DNA from: Hydractinia symbiolongicarpus
Taxonomy: Eukaryota > Cnidaria > Hydrozoa > Anthoathecata > Hydractiniidae
DNA: 64,000 bases
Direction of reading: 5' to 3'
NCBI RefSeq assembly: GCF_029227915.1
Contig: NC_079880.1
Span: 18,434,001-18,498,000 of the forward strand
The notes beneath the pieces are model-generated. The model was not told the DNA's origin. It saw nothing but the letters and a program-made list of their open reading frames with translations, and made no database searches. The position numbers and the translations under genes were made by a program. Below, piece by piece: positions 47,776 to 55,920 of the stretch. Numbering within the stretch: the first letter of the stretch is position 1; each line of letters opens with the position of its first letter.

Positions 47776-48042
47776 ATGAGTGAACAGGAAGGGAAACAAG
47801 AGGAAAGAGTCATAACCATGAAGAACGACGGCCGTGTTGCTGCTGGAAATAGACTTGCTGAATGGAACCGAAAGAACAAGGCCAACTTACAGAAGAACGT
47901 GGATAAAAGTTCTTCGCCAGATGATCAAGAACCTGTCGCAGGTTCTAGCAAGTCAATGGATAATATCCACCTTTATGCTGTAGCGACTTTGGCCGTATGG
48001 GCGATAGGAGTTGGTATATGGTACAGGTTTGGTAGAGGCTAA
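47776..48042 (+). CDS. Basic protein with C-terminal membrane anchor, copy 2 (intact)
   Basis: 88 residues: a charged Lys/Gln/Asn-rich body (MSEQEGKQEERVITMKNDGR) and a hydrophobic C-terminal anchor (LYAVATLAVWAIGVGIWYRF), ending GRG. It is a tail-anchored architecture with almost nothing after the membrane segment. Copy 1 (41,255-41,544) is broken. Unknown function. Confidence 0.75.
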   Translation: MSEQEGKQEERVITMKNDGRVAAGNRLAEWNRKNKANLQKNVDKSSSPDDQEPVAGSSKSMDNIHLYAVATLAVWAIGVGIWYRFGRG

Positions 48043-48125
48043 AATGAATCTCAAAACCCCACACAAGAGCCCCAACAGGGCAAATCCTAGCCAAATATCG
48101 AGATTTTCAAAATGTTATAATATAA

Positions 48126-48385
48126 ATGGCAACACCTCATGCAAACGTACCTCAAAAGAAAAGGAGATCCTGGACATGCTCTATGAGACCGTTGGAGACC
48201 TTAGTTTCACCTTTGTCTATGCCATGGCAGGTAAGAATTTCTTGGGTATAACAAGACCATCTACAAAAATGGATGCGAACGACATCCTCAAGATGGTGGC
48301 GTACTTCGCAGCAGGCAGGGCGAGTCGTGAAATGGCCGTCAAAAAAGGGTCGTTTCCCGCAAGCATAGTCCCCAAACCAAAATAG
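48126..48385 (+). pseudogene. Small alpha-helical Polinton protein, copy 2 (one frameshift near its start)
   Basis: ATG 48,126 reads MATPHANVP and then loses frame near 48,155. The rest, KEKEILDMLYETVGDLSFTF to PASIVPKPK, is open to 48,385. It matches 41,618-41,879. The long open frame starting at 48,011 enters the gene through the other frame and is not the true start. Palindrome 3 follows 13 bp after the stop. Confidence 0.6.
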
Positions 48386-48398
48386 AGTGTCCGATAAA

Positions 48399-48430
48399 AC
48401 TCGTGTTTGTCCCCGGGGACAAAAACGAGT
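48399..48430. promoter_or_regulatory. Palindrome 3 between small alpha protein and Cys/HNH gene
   Basis: ACTCGTGTTTGTCCCC and GGGGACAAAAACGAGT: a 32-bp palindrome with a single mismatch and no loop, 1 bp before ATG 48,432. Confidence 0.85.
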
Positions 48431-48431
48431 T

Positions 48432-48775
48432 ATGGTAGGAACCAAGTGCCAGCGATACAAACACTTTTTATTTATAGAAAATTTCAAAATCAAGTGTAAC
48501 GGTTAAACGACAAAGACATGCATTAAATGCCTCGATAAAAAGAAAGTGTCAAAGGAGCGCACAGGCAACCAGCCCTAAATGAGCTTATGGCTATCTGTAG
48601 GAGTCATATCGAAGCTCAGTTCTCCAAGGGTATGACTTGGGAACTCTACGAGTTTTTGCACATGGACCACAAGATACCGTTTAAGTATAGAAACCTGCAA
48701 GTACAGAAACCTGCAAGTCCCCTACGCTTGCCGATGGTGCTAAGGCATTGCACAAGGTGAGTCTCTTCATAGTAA
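48432..48775 (+). pseudogene. Cys-rich/HNH-like protein A, copy 2 (broken)
   Basis: Head MVGTKCQRYKHFLFIENFKI, with the second zinc cysteine changed to Tyr, then TTKTCIKCLDKKK after a shift. Directly joined to the HNH-like tail (ELMAICRSHIEAQFSKGMTW, DHKIPFKY). The repeats between are missing, as in copy 1 at 41,923. This shows that the deletion of the Cys/His repeats happened before the block was duplicated. Confidence 0.55.
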
Positions 48776-49271
48776 ATGGATTTCAAATGTTGTAAAGGGT
48801 GCAAGCACATTTTAACACCCGACAAGTTCAAGATTAGGCGTAATAGTCGAACAAAGAATTGTATAAGTTGCCTGGCTAAAGTGAAGGGGAGGCGGCGTAC
48901 CAAAAACAAAGACATCAAAGACATTGACTACGAAGTAGATCCTGTCAATATAGATGGAGAAATTAGAGGATCTCAACAGGATTATAATTATCTACTTCTC
49001 TATACATCATACCCCAGTACATTGAACTCATCGGAGCACCACCCGAGAGCCAGGAAAACGCACTGCTCGTCGAGAGGTACCGCGAAGCACTGCGATGCCT
49101 ACAGGGTAAATTAACATATCCTCCATTACCCCTCGATTACCAGACTAGAAATACCAGCTCTGCCCTGCATGCCGGGGGTCTTTGGCGAATAATCACGGTG
49201 GTGTCTGGATTTGTTTAGCCTGTGCCGCGATATACCCTAAGATTCACGATAGGAAGTGGTCGAACTATTAA
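48776..49271 (+). pseudogene. Two-zinc-finger protein, copy 2 (frameshifted)
   Basis: Head intact: MDFKCCKGCKHILTPDKFKI with CCKGC...CISC zinc ligands, then a Lys/Arg-rich linker and an acidic segment. The frame shifts near 48,995. The tail keeps CPACRG-type and GGVWIC words near 49,170-49,225 and ends HDRKWSNY at 49,271. The ATPase ATG follows after 5 bp. Confidence 0.6.
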
Positions 49272-49276
49272 GTAAA

Positions 49277-49778
49277 ATGTTGGACGTTGTGAAGGACCCC
49301 CATAGAGCAATCTTCACAGGACCCACAAGTTGTGGCAAGACACAGCACGTTCTGAATCTCCTTGATCAGGAGTATAAAAAGCACTATCACAATATAGTGA
49401 TAGTTTGAATGGATAGCGAAATTGTTGTCGTTACTAGCAGGCGAGGAGAGTCTCTTCATAGTCGACGACAAGATATCTGATGAAAGTCTCGACAAGAAAA
49501 GGCAGCCGTTACTTGAATTGGCTATTTCAGGTAGGCACAGGAAGCATAGTTTGTGGTTATTAACGCAGTCGTATACTGCCTTGCCCAAGAATCTGAGGAG
49601 GCAGAAAAAAGCCTTGTTTTTATGGTACCCGCATAAGAAGAGCGACATGAAAATGATAGACGAGGAAACCAACCTTATTTCGAACAGGGATGATATTAAG
49701 GCTGAGCTAAATAAGTCCAAACATGCGTGCTTATACGTGAGGTTGGAGCATCCTAGGACTTGGAAGATTCTCGAGTGA
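49277..49778 (+). pseudogene. FtsK/HerA-type packaging ATPase, copy 2 (broken)
   Basis: Walker A is intact (IFTGPTSCGKTQ), and so is Walker B with its acidic pair (SLFIVDD), followed by LLELAISGRHRKHSLWLLTQ and the C-terminal part ending RTWKILE. A TGA near 49,408 and a lost segment between the two Walker motifs separate the head (49,277-49,407) from the rest (49,422-49,778). It is better preserved than copy 1. The TGACCAC stop context is the same as in copy 1, but the palindrome that should follow is missing and a BRO-like fragment follows instead. Confidence 0.82.
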
Positions 49779-49819
49779 CCACGGTGAAATCCTCCGGCTT
49801 ACGTTGGTATATTAGAAAG

Positions 49820-50112
49820 ATGTCGTCGCAAGCTATGTTCAACACAGGAGCCGTCGAGACCCTGTCCAACAATCAGGACCTATGTTTAAACGCGCCGATT
49901 TAGGACGTTTCCTGGGTATTGAAAAGGTTAAAAATATGACGATACCTTCAACGTTCCTTTCTACCAGGTCCGAAATAGTATCGTCCAAGGAGCATCTCCC
50001 ATGTGCACACTTGGTAAGGCAAAAAATGGGCATGATGTATTCGTCACACTTGAAGGTGCATTGGAAATCGTTCGCCCTTCCAGGAAACCAAAGGCTGTAG
50101 GGGTCTACATTA
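49820..50112 (+). pseudogene. BRO/KilA-N-like fragment
   Basis: Pieces in three frames: MSSQAMFNTGAVETLSNNQD, then FKRADLGRFLGIEKVKNM, then HDVFVTLEGALEIV with SRKPKA. The order and the words LGR.LGI and EGALEIV.SRKPKA are those of BRO-N domains, which act as DNA-binding or antirepressor proteins in large DNA viruses and phages. It breaks off at a junction near 50,112-50,126 with a Cys-rich gene fragment in reverse. No second copy is present. Confidence 0.6.
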
Positions 50113-50124
50113 TCATTATTTACC

Positions 50125-50232
50125 ATCGAGGCATTTGATGCATGTCCTCGTTATTTGACCATTCCCCTTGATCCTAAAGTTGTCTATAGAAAGATAGTGT
50201 TTGCATCTCGAGCATCTCTTGCTTTCTTCCAT
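50125..50232 (-). pseudogene. Cys-rich protein 5-prime fragment, reverse orientation
   Basis: Begins at ATG 50,232 with MEESKRCSRCKHYLSIDNFR and continues with a GNGQ..RTCIKCLDG stretch, after a small shift, until the BRO junction. It is the same zinc-binding head as the genes at 41,923, 43,242, 48,432 and 50,714. Palindrome 4 lies directly upstream. Confidence 0.6.
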
Positions 50233-50233
50233 A

Positions 50234-50265
50234 ACTCGTTTTTGCCCCTAGGGACAAACACGAGT
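50234..50265. promoter_or_regulatory. Palindrome 4 in front of the reverse Cys-rich fragment
   Basis: ACTCGTTTTTGCCCC and GGGACAAACACGAGT, 1 bp upstream of the minus-strand ATG at 50,232. The far side reads GTTGTGGTCACTAAT, a relic of the ATPase end (TGACCACAAC in reverse). Confidence 0.8.
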
Positions 50266-50300
50266 TGTGGTCACTAATACTCAACGCTGTGAACCCATAT

Positions 50301-50714
50301 TTATTCCGACTGTTTGCTCTTCTTGCAGTCTTTGCAGCGATACTTTAATTTCCCGTGCTTGCAAATCTGACTGCCTTTACACTCTTTACAATAGGATCTC
50401 ATCCTTTTATGTATACAAATCTGGCTACCTTTACAGTCCTTGCAGCAAGCCTTCTGTCTCTCATGGGGACAAATCTGTCTTCCACCACAATCTTTACAGT
50501 AAGCCCTATATTCTTCATGGGGAAAAATCTGACTTCCCTTGCACTCTTTGCACTGGTTCCTACGCCTACCATGGGGGCATTTGTTTTTGTCACGCCCCTG
50601 TTTCTTTTTATCCAGGCATTTGATGCATGTCTTTGTAGTTTGACCATTTCCCAGCACTCTAAATGTATCTAGCAAAAGACTCTCGTTACAATTTGAGCAG
50701 CTCTTGTTTTCCAT
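50301..50714 (-). CDS. Cys/His-repeat zinc protein, intact open frame
   Basis: 137 residues from MENKSCSNCNESLL. Head: CSNC...CIKC zinc knuckle (GNGQTTKTCIKCLDKKK). Then five repeats of about 22 residues with the pattern C.H......C..C.G.QI (for example CPHERQKACCKDCKGSQICI), ending CKDCKKSKQSE. The repeat is one I recall from nucleocytoplasmic large DNA virus proteins. Each repeat has three Cys and one His, so a string of zinc knuckles is likely, with nucleic-acid or protein binding inferred. The HNH-like tail is absent, perhaps lost at the 3-prime side near 50,300. The start is fixed by palindrome 5 and by the common MExxxC beginning; the ATG at 50,747 lies inside the palindrome region. Confidence 0.75.
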   Translation of the reverse strand: MENKSCSNCNESLLLDTFRVLGNGQTTKTCIKCLDKKKQGRDKNKCPHGRRRNQCKECKGSQIFPHEEYRAYCKDCGGRQICPHERQKACCKDCKGSQICIHKRMRSYCKECKGSQICKHGKLKYRCKDCKKSKQSE

Positions 50715-50718
50715 ATTG

Positions 50719-50751
50719 ACTCGTTTTTGCCCTTGGAGGACAAACACGAGT
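50719..50751. promoter_or_regulatory. Palindrome 5 in front of the intact Cys/His-repeat gene
   Basis: ACTCGTTTTTGCCC and GGACAAACACGAGT around a short loop, 4 bp upstream of the minus-strand ATG at 50,714. Confidence 0.8.
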
Positions 50752-50795
50752 TGTGATCACTAATGCTCCACAGAATGATAACGACCGTGTAGGAT

Positions 50796-51820
50796 CTATA
50801 GCTGCGCATCTTGAAACAAGTACACATAGCACCTGAAATCCCCGGGTCCGTTGGCCTTCTTGGTCATATGTAACGTAATGCCGTCCGACAGACGTTGTAG
50901 ATGCCTTCCAGATCCATGTAGGGTATGTTCCGGGCTTGCTCAGAAATCGATAAACAACGCGTACCTCTCATTAAAAAACTGGCCAATTGTGACGTTAGAG
51001 TCGTGGCTGCCGAAGAGGTCACGATCTGTTCGAGGTGGTCTTTGGGTAACATGGCATGGCTATACAGTTTGTTAGGTTCACCTTCCACGGTGACGCTGAT
51101 CTTCTCAATTTTTGGATTGTAAAAGACTTCGCTGACACTGGAATAAGCCTTCACTTTCCTGGGATCTACAAAGAGTAGCAGGACATCTTTCAAACTCTTC
51201 GCGGGAGTGTCAATCTGAAGGTTGTAGCTGGTATTGGTATTTTTCATGGTCACCACCTTGCATCTCAGGATCCGTTCATAGGGTAGTGTCAATCTTGCAT
51301 ACTTTGATATCATAGCGCTCGCTAGGCCTTCATGGCTCACTGTTGTACACAGCATCCGCCACCACGGTGCCGTGCTTCCAGAGGCTGCCGTACCCCCATA
51401 TTTGATGACGTCACTATGCGGTGCGAATGGTAGGACGAACTGGAAGCGGTCAGATAAACCCGCTGGATAAAAGGGTAGGTCTCCGGTGAGTTCAAACATC
51501 TTGCCGAGGGGTATACAGAACGTATTACCATACGCCGCAACAATGGCCTTCTCCTCAAAGTGATACGTAAATCTCGCACCAGGCTTTTGCCGATCGTACG
51601 TTTCATGTTGGTGGCCGTTATTTCCAAGTCAAATAGGAGTTTGATGGACCCTGGAAAAATCGTCCTGTCGCATATTGGGAATATCCACGTACAAGTCCTC
51701 ATTTTGATTGATTGTAGAGGTTATGTTAGATATCTGAACACGTTGTCTTTGTCCTTTGATACCGAAGAGTTGTTTCGTCTCTGCGTAAGGGTCCAGTGTC
51801 GTTCCAAATACGTTACTCTT
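50796..51820 (-). pseudogene. MCP: Putative Polinton major capsid protein (broken)
   Basis: In reading order on the minus strand: LDPYAETKQLFGIKGQRQRV and EDLYVDIPNMRQDDF (51,660-51,800), PGSIKLLFDLEITATNMK (about 51,640), a central open part (50,864-51,499) with LPFYPAGLSDRFQFVLPFAP, YERILRCKVVTMKNTNTSYN and VFYNPKIEKISVTVEGEPNK, and an end with GPGDFRCYVYLFQDAQL near 50,800. FYNPKI..V.VT.EG.PN.LY is a phrase I associate with the double-jelly-roll capsid proteins of Polintons. The start codon appears to be AAG at 51,818-51,820, and there are at least three frameshifts. The length of about 340 residues is short for the family, so internal loss is possible. Confidence 0.6.
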
Positions 51821-51823
51821 TTT

Positions 51824-51840
51824 ATTATATAAGGGAAATC
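51824..51840. promoter_or_regulatory. TATA-like palindrome between divergent virion genes
   Basis: TTATTATATAAGGG lies between the lost start of the capsid gene (51,820, minus) and the head of the plus-strand gene at about 51,850. TTATATAA reads the same on both strands, so it could serve both directions. Confidence 0.4.
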
Positions 51841-51849
51841 TTTAAATAA

Positions 51850-53018
51850 ATGCCAACAATCCAGCATTTGATCACGATCTTCCGGATGAGGGCGGGAGGG
51901 ATGATAAACCCGAAGCTTCTCCATCAACGCCAAAACATTCGGCAACGCCTGGGGCTTCAACGTCAGGAGAACAACAGGGTGTTCCAGGGGCTGGCCTTTC
52001 AGAGCAGAGGCAAAAGATATTAAAATCAAAGGTCGACGAGCTCTACGAACGTTTTGAGGAGAGGTTGGGGAAGCCTATTTCGATACCTTACGACGACTTT
52101 AGGCTGGAAGGGAAACTTCTTTTTTTCAACGATATAGACCTTACACCATTAATTACAAAAGATAAGGGTGGGTTGCGAGCTGCCGGGGAGATGATCAAGA
52201 GATTGAAGGCAGATCTCGTGCGAGCCCTGGGTTTTCCCGACTATATTACTACACCCAACAGGGGTAAGGCAGCGGCCCAGGCACTTGGGCAAAAGGTTGA
52301 TGACATTGTGAGGAAGGACATGGCTGATGATATCATTTCGATGGAATCGATAGAGGAATTTGTAGATGCCACGGAGAGCTTTATGGAAGAAACTTCAGTT
52401 GGTGGTACTGATGAAGTATTCACCGAGCGCGAGAGGCGAGGATTAAACCTCGAACTCCAAACTATAAGAGGTAACTTGAAAGTCTTGAAAAGCAAGATGA
52501 TCTTATACAATAGCAAGGTGAAAGACCTCGAGAAGCAGAAAGTCGGGGTAGATGAAGGACAAAGAGCTAATCTTGAGAGGGAAATACAGCCAGCTGAAGA
52601 ATATCACGGAAACATTGATGAAAATTGCTGGAGATGACACGTCTTTGCTTGAAAAGCTAAAGATCCTCTTTAAGGAGCAGGGTATAACCACAGCGAGTAT
52701 AGTCTTGGTCTACTGATAAGTACCATTGTACTTACAGCTACAGGAGGAGGTGTCGCTGGAAGTGCCGCAGGGAAGGGGTTTGTAGAGAAGCAGCTGGGTA
52801 AAGATTGGGTAAATTTCTAAAGTACTTGGCAGGTAAAGCAGGTGCTGCATTACCTGGGATTATGGGTACCATAGTCTCGTTATTTTTGAGGGTAGCGGCA
52901 ACTGTTGTCGAATACGCGGCTAAACGTCTGTACATGGCAATTACTGCTGGCGTTGGGTTTGTCGTGGTTTACGTCGGTAAGGTCTTATATGACCTATTGT
53001 TTAAGCCATATGTAGGCA
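51850..53018 (+). pseudogene. Polinton virion-type protein with coiled coil and C-terminal membrane segments (broken)
   Basis: Head: Pro/Ser/Asp-rich (AFDHDLPDEGGRDDKPEASP), with no ATG left in frame. Middle, open from about 51,855 to 52,637: KSKVDELYERFEERLGKPIS, LRAAGEMIKRLKADLVRALG and a coiled-coil part (LQTIRGNLKVLKSKMILYNS). After a shift near 52,575 come LLEKLKILFKEQGITTASIV, a Gly-rich stretch and a C-terminal hydrophobic region (ALPGIMGTIVSLFLRVAATV, MAITAGVGFVVVYVGKVLYD) ending near 53,015. I recall such an arrangement in cnidarian Polintons without a known function. The 3-prime end meets the end of the minus-strand gene from 52,994. Confidence 0.55.
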
Positions 53019-54170
53019 ATGATGATCCCTACCCCTGTCGTGATCAATTCGGCCTTGGTGTTCTCGTCTTGGTTTTGCGGGGGTTGTTCGGGAGGATGTA
53101 TAGGAGGCGTAGCATGTTTGGGAGGTAAGGTATGCTTGGGAGGTGGTTTGATATCTGCCACATGTCTGATAGTATGCTCGGTATGCCTAAGGGGTGTAGT
53201 ATGTATAGGTGTTTTGATAGTATGCTTAGGAGGTGTACTATGCCTAGGGGGTATGGTATGCCTAGGGGGCGTAATATGCTTGGGAGGTATAGTATGCATA
53301 AGGGGTGTAGTATGCTTCACAATAGGCTTGTTATTCACACCAACTTGGACACCAACGCTGACGTTGGCAGGTGCTGTGAGAATGTTGTTATTATACCCCA
53401 CAATCTTGTTAATACGCAGGTTCGTATCAGAGGGCAGCATGTACACGCTGGGCATGCCGCCAAGCTTACCGGAGTTCGGGCATATTGAAGCACCTTTTGG
53501 AATTCCGTGATGCCATGCCCTACATTCTCTTGGCGTTATACCATGGCCTCAAATTACTGCAGTAAGATTTGCCTTGCTGTGTAATTGTCAGCACCACACC
53601 CGATTAAGGATGCCTTAGCCCCTGCCTGCGATCCTAGCAACAAGACCACCTAAACCTGGATACTCTCGCTTAGCTTGGTTAGACCCACCGATGTTAAACC
53701 CTGACTTGTGGGGTTGATGAACTTGGCCCAGTCCCCGTGAACCTGAGGCCACCAGCGGCCGTTGGTGGGTGACGACATGACAGTCTTGAACTCGTACAGA
53801 CTATTGGAATGGTTGAGGTTGAGTAGGGTTTTTTGTACTGAGAAAACCCATCATCATAAGGCATGGGCACCTTCATTCTTGCTAGGATACGACGCATGTG
53901 AAAATAGACATGGAATTTGAAGATCGAGTTGACAAGGGGTACGGAACCCGTCAGATGCTTAGCAGATATGCTTAAGGCAGCGCTTGCGCAATGGGTGGCG
54001 AAGTTAACCTGAATGTTCCAGTAGTCCAATGCTTGTCCCGTCCAACCCACCCTAACAGGGTCATTTAGCAAATTGGTGGGGATTTTTATGGCATACTTGG
54101 TAAACTCAGGGAAGACCACCTCAATGTGCGAGGCTGTAGACACGTACAGACCCTGATGCTCCAAATTTGT
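52994..54170 (-). pseudogene. Polinton virion-type protein with Pro/His repeats and C-terminal anchor (broken)
   Basis: Minus-strand pieces in order: STASHIEVVFPEFTKYAIKI, QALDYWNIQVNFATHCASAA, FHVYFHMRRILARMKVPMPY (54,140-53,850), then in another frame NGRWWPQVHGDWAKFINPTS and GLTSVGLTKLSESIQV (53,780-53,650), then GMPSVYMLPSDTNLRINKIV (from 53,460) leading into a Pro/His/Thr repeat (IPPRHSTPPKHTIK and variants, about 9 units) and a C-terminal hydrophobic anchor ITTGVGIIIAYIWLKQ. The first part of the open frame, above 54,170, overlaps the plus-strand gene and is not coding. At least two frameshifts. The start cannot be fixed. Confidence 0.55.
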
Positions 54171-54215
54171 GATACCAAGTGGCCATTCCCCCCTGCTGTT
54201 TGTTTTAAAACAAAG

Positions 54216-54641
54216 ATGAAGCAACTCCACATCACTACTAGTGAAAAGCCTACGATATTGAAAGACTACCTGGGGCAGGATAGTAGGATAGCCTTGAAAT
54301 CGATCAGTATCAGGCCTGTATGGCTGAACCTGTCCAGTAACAATGAGTTTACTATAAGTAGAGTAGGGTCCATGGACGTTTACCAAAGATTGAGACTTGT
54401 TTGCCCTCAGTTGAATGAGAACGACTGCTTACTTGACGGTAAAAAGTCAAAAATTCTGGCCCTTCTTTCCACCAAAGAGTTGAATGTCTGGGGGGACATG
54501 CTGACCTGGAATTTTGATACTTCAACGTACCTTCCTTTGAAGGGCTCGACGGACCGTCTCGAGTTCCTGTTGACGGACGAATTTCACCACGAGAAAAACG
54601 TTTCGTTCACCGGCATCACGATGTGTATTCTCATAGATTAA
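54216..54641 (+). CDS. Putative beta-rich minor capsid-type protein
   Basis: 141 residues from MKQLHITTSEKPTILKDYLG. Alternating polar and hydrophobic strands (IALKSISIRPVWLNLSSNNE, KKSKILALLSTKELNVWGDM) end with LPLKGSTDRLEFLLTDEFHH and FTGITMCILID. The pattern (LDGK.S..LA, a strand, YLPLKGS.DRLEF.LTD) suggests a jelly-roll or beta-sandwich virion protein. A penton role is possible, but I cannot prove it. The frame is open. An earlier ATG (54,126) lies in the region of the divergent gene and is less likely. The stop is 2 bp before the next ATG at 54,644. Confidence 0.55.
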   Translation: MKQLHITTSEKPTILKDYLGQDSRIALKSISIRPVWLNLSSNNEFTISRVGSMDVYQRLRLVCPQLNENDCLLDGKKSKILALLSTKELNVWGDMLTWNFDTSTYLPLKGSTDRLEFLLTDEFHHEKNVSFTGITMCILID

Positions 54642-54643
54642 AG

Positions 54644-55287
54644 ATGAGCGATATAGCCAAACTGTATCCCAACCTACCGAGTGCACCTGCGCAGAGCGCC
54701 GACATGCCAGAGGAAAGCCAAAAGTATAGGCTTGGGAAGATAGGAGAGATTGAAAAGTACCTGCGGAATGAGATCAAGGAGCGGAACAGGCTCGCAAAGA
54801 AGTTCAAGATGCATGTGACTTGGGTGAGGTATTGTGACCATGGACTGCTGAGTATTAGCATTATCACCTCAGGCATTGGGATCGGGGTGTTAGGAACGGG
54901 TTTGGGAGCTCCCCTATGTATAGCCATGGGGGGGATCACGATCGCCGTCGGAATTGGGCAGGCCGGTATCCGAAACGCTGGGAAGAGCCTGGGTGTGAAA
55001 TTTAAAAAACATGAGACTATAAGGCTGTTGGCGGAGACGAAGCTTAACTCTATAATCGATTTAATTTCAAAAGCCTTGAGAATGGAGTCATCAGCGACTA
55101 TGAGTTTACCCTCATTACACATAAGAAATATATGCTGCTAAAGGAACAGATGCGTCAACGTGTTAAACAGATTGTGAACGCTATTAATAAACAGGAGCGT
55201 GCTCAGCTAATTGCGAAAGGTCGGGAGGAAGGCAGAAATGACGTTTTAAAAAAACTTCAGTCTGTACAGTATGCAAGCGCTACCTAG
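54644..55287 (+). pseudogene. Polinton protein with hydrophobic hairpin (single frameshift)
   Basis: MSDIAKLYPNLPSAPAQSAD, then a Lys/Glu-rich helix (YRLGKIGEIEKYLRNEIKER), then two hydrophobic stretches (LLSISIITSGIGIGVLGTGL and CIAMGGITIAVGIGQAGI), then KHETIRLLAETKLNSIIDLI. A shift near 55,085 leads into SDYEFTLITHKKYMLLKEQM and a C-terminal basic helix ending QYASAT at 55,287. I recall this order (YRL.KI.EIEKYLRNEI.ER, gly-rich hydrophobic hairpin, KHD.IKLLA..KLDSI) as common in cnidarian Polintons, function unknown. A membrane-active virion protein is possible. Confidence 0.65.
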
Positions 55288-55326
55288 AGTCTCCACCTGA
55301 GTATAAGCCTTAATTTGATATATATT

Positions 55327-55358
55327 ATAAAGGCCTTGTAGGCCTATAGAATGTATGT
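55327..55358. terminator. Hairpin and T-run between convergent genes
   Basis: TATAAAGGCC and GGCCTATA flank TTGTA, followed by GTTTTTTT. It lies between the end of the plus-strand gene (55,287) and the end of the minus-strand gene (55,388). It would suit 3-prime end formation. Confidence 0.4.
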
Positions 55359-55387
55359 TTTTTTAATCCTCAACTAACAGCCATTCT

Positions 55388-55915
55388 TTATTCCGTAATA
55401 TGTACCTGAGGGTAGTAGTTTTTACCTTGAACATACACCGATGAAGTAGCCAGGATAGCACTGGCTTGGCAGGGTTCATCGTAGGGTACTGGCATACCGT
55501 GGAATTTAGTTGTGATTGCATCCTTGTAGTATTTGAGTTTAGCGTTCACGTAACGGTCCTTTTTCACAGGCTCTGTTGTCAATTACTCGGACCCTTTGAT
55601 TTTATTCCAGATTTGACGATACTTGGCAACCCAATCGGCGTACTCTTCAAAATCGTGACTCATTGCCGGTACTGCATTGGCGTTGTACCGGCTGACCCCA
55701 TGTGGGGACCATAATTTAGGTGTTTTTACCCTGAGGGCTTCTACGAGGTCTTGTGTATGGTAGCCTATAATGTACCGATTATCCTTACCTCCATTGGCAG
55801 GAATTGGATCCGACACCGTCAGATAGTCCACGTTGATATCATTGATGTCTGTGAAGGTAGCAGCAAACGAGTACAATAATTTAGGGTTGACAAGCTCATT
55901 CTCAAATTGTAGCAT
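55388..55915 (-). pseudogene. Conserved Polinton protein with one internal stop
   Basis: One frame from MLQFENELVNPKLLYSFAAT to YYPQVHITE, broken by TAA at 55,583-55,585. The part after it continues in the same frame (LTTEPVKKDRYVNAKLKYYK, GMPVPYDEPCQASAILATSS). Total about 175 residues. The words WSPHGVSRYNANAVPAMSHD and LTTEPV.KD.Y are ones I recall from cnidarian Polintons with no known role. Soluble, no membrane segment. Confidence 0.6.
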
Positions 55916-55920
55916 CTTCT

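Noticed and set aside
53019-53510. Plus-strand Cys/Gly/Val-rich frame of 163 codons
   Set aside because: Mirror of the Pro/His repeat of the minus-strand gene; the minus strand has a C-terminal anchor and collinear upstream parts.
50796-55915. Adenovirus-type cysteine protease expected in Polintons
   Set aside because: No His...Asp/Glu...Cys protease pattern could be seen in any frame of the virion-gene region.
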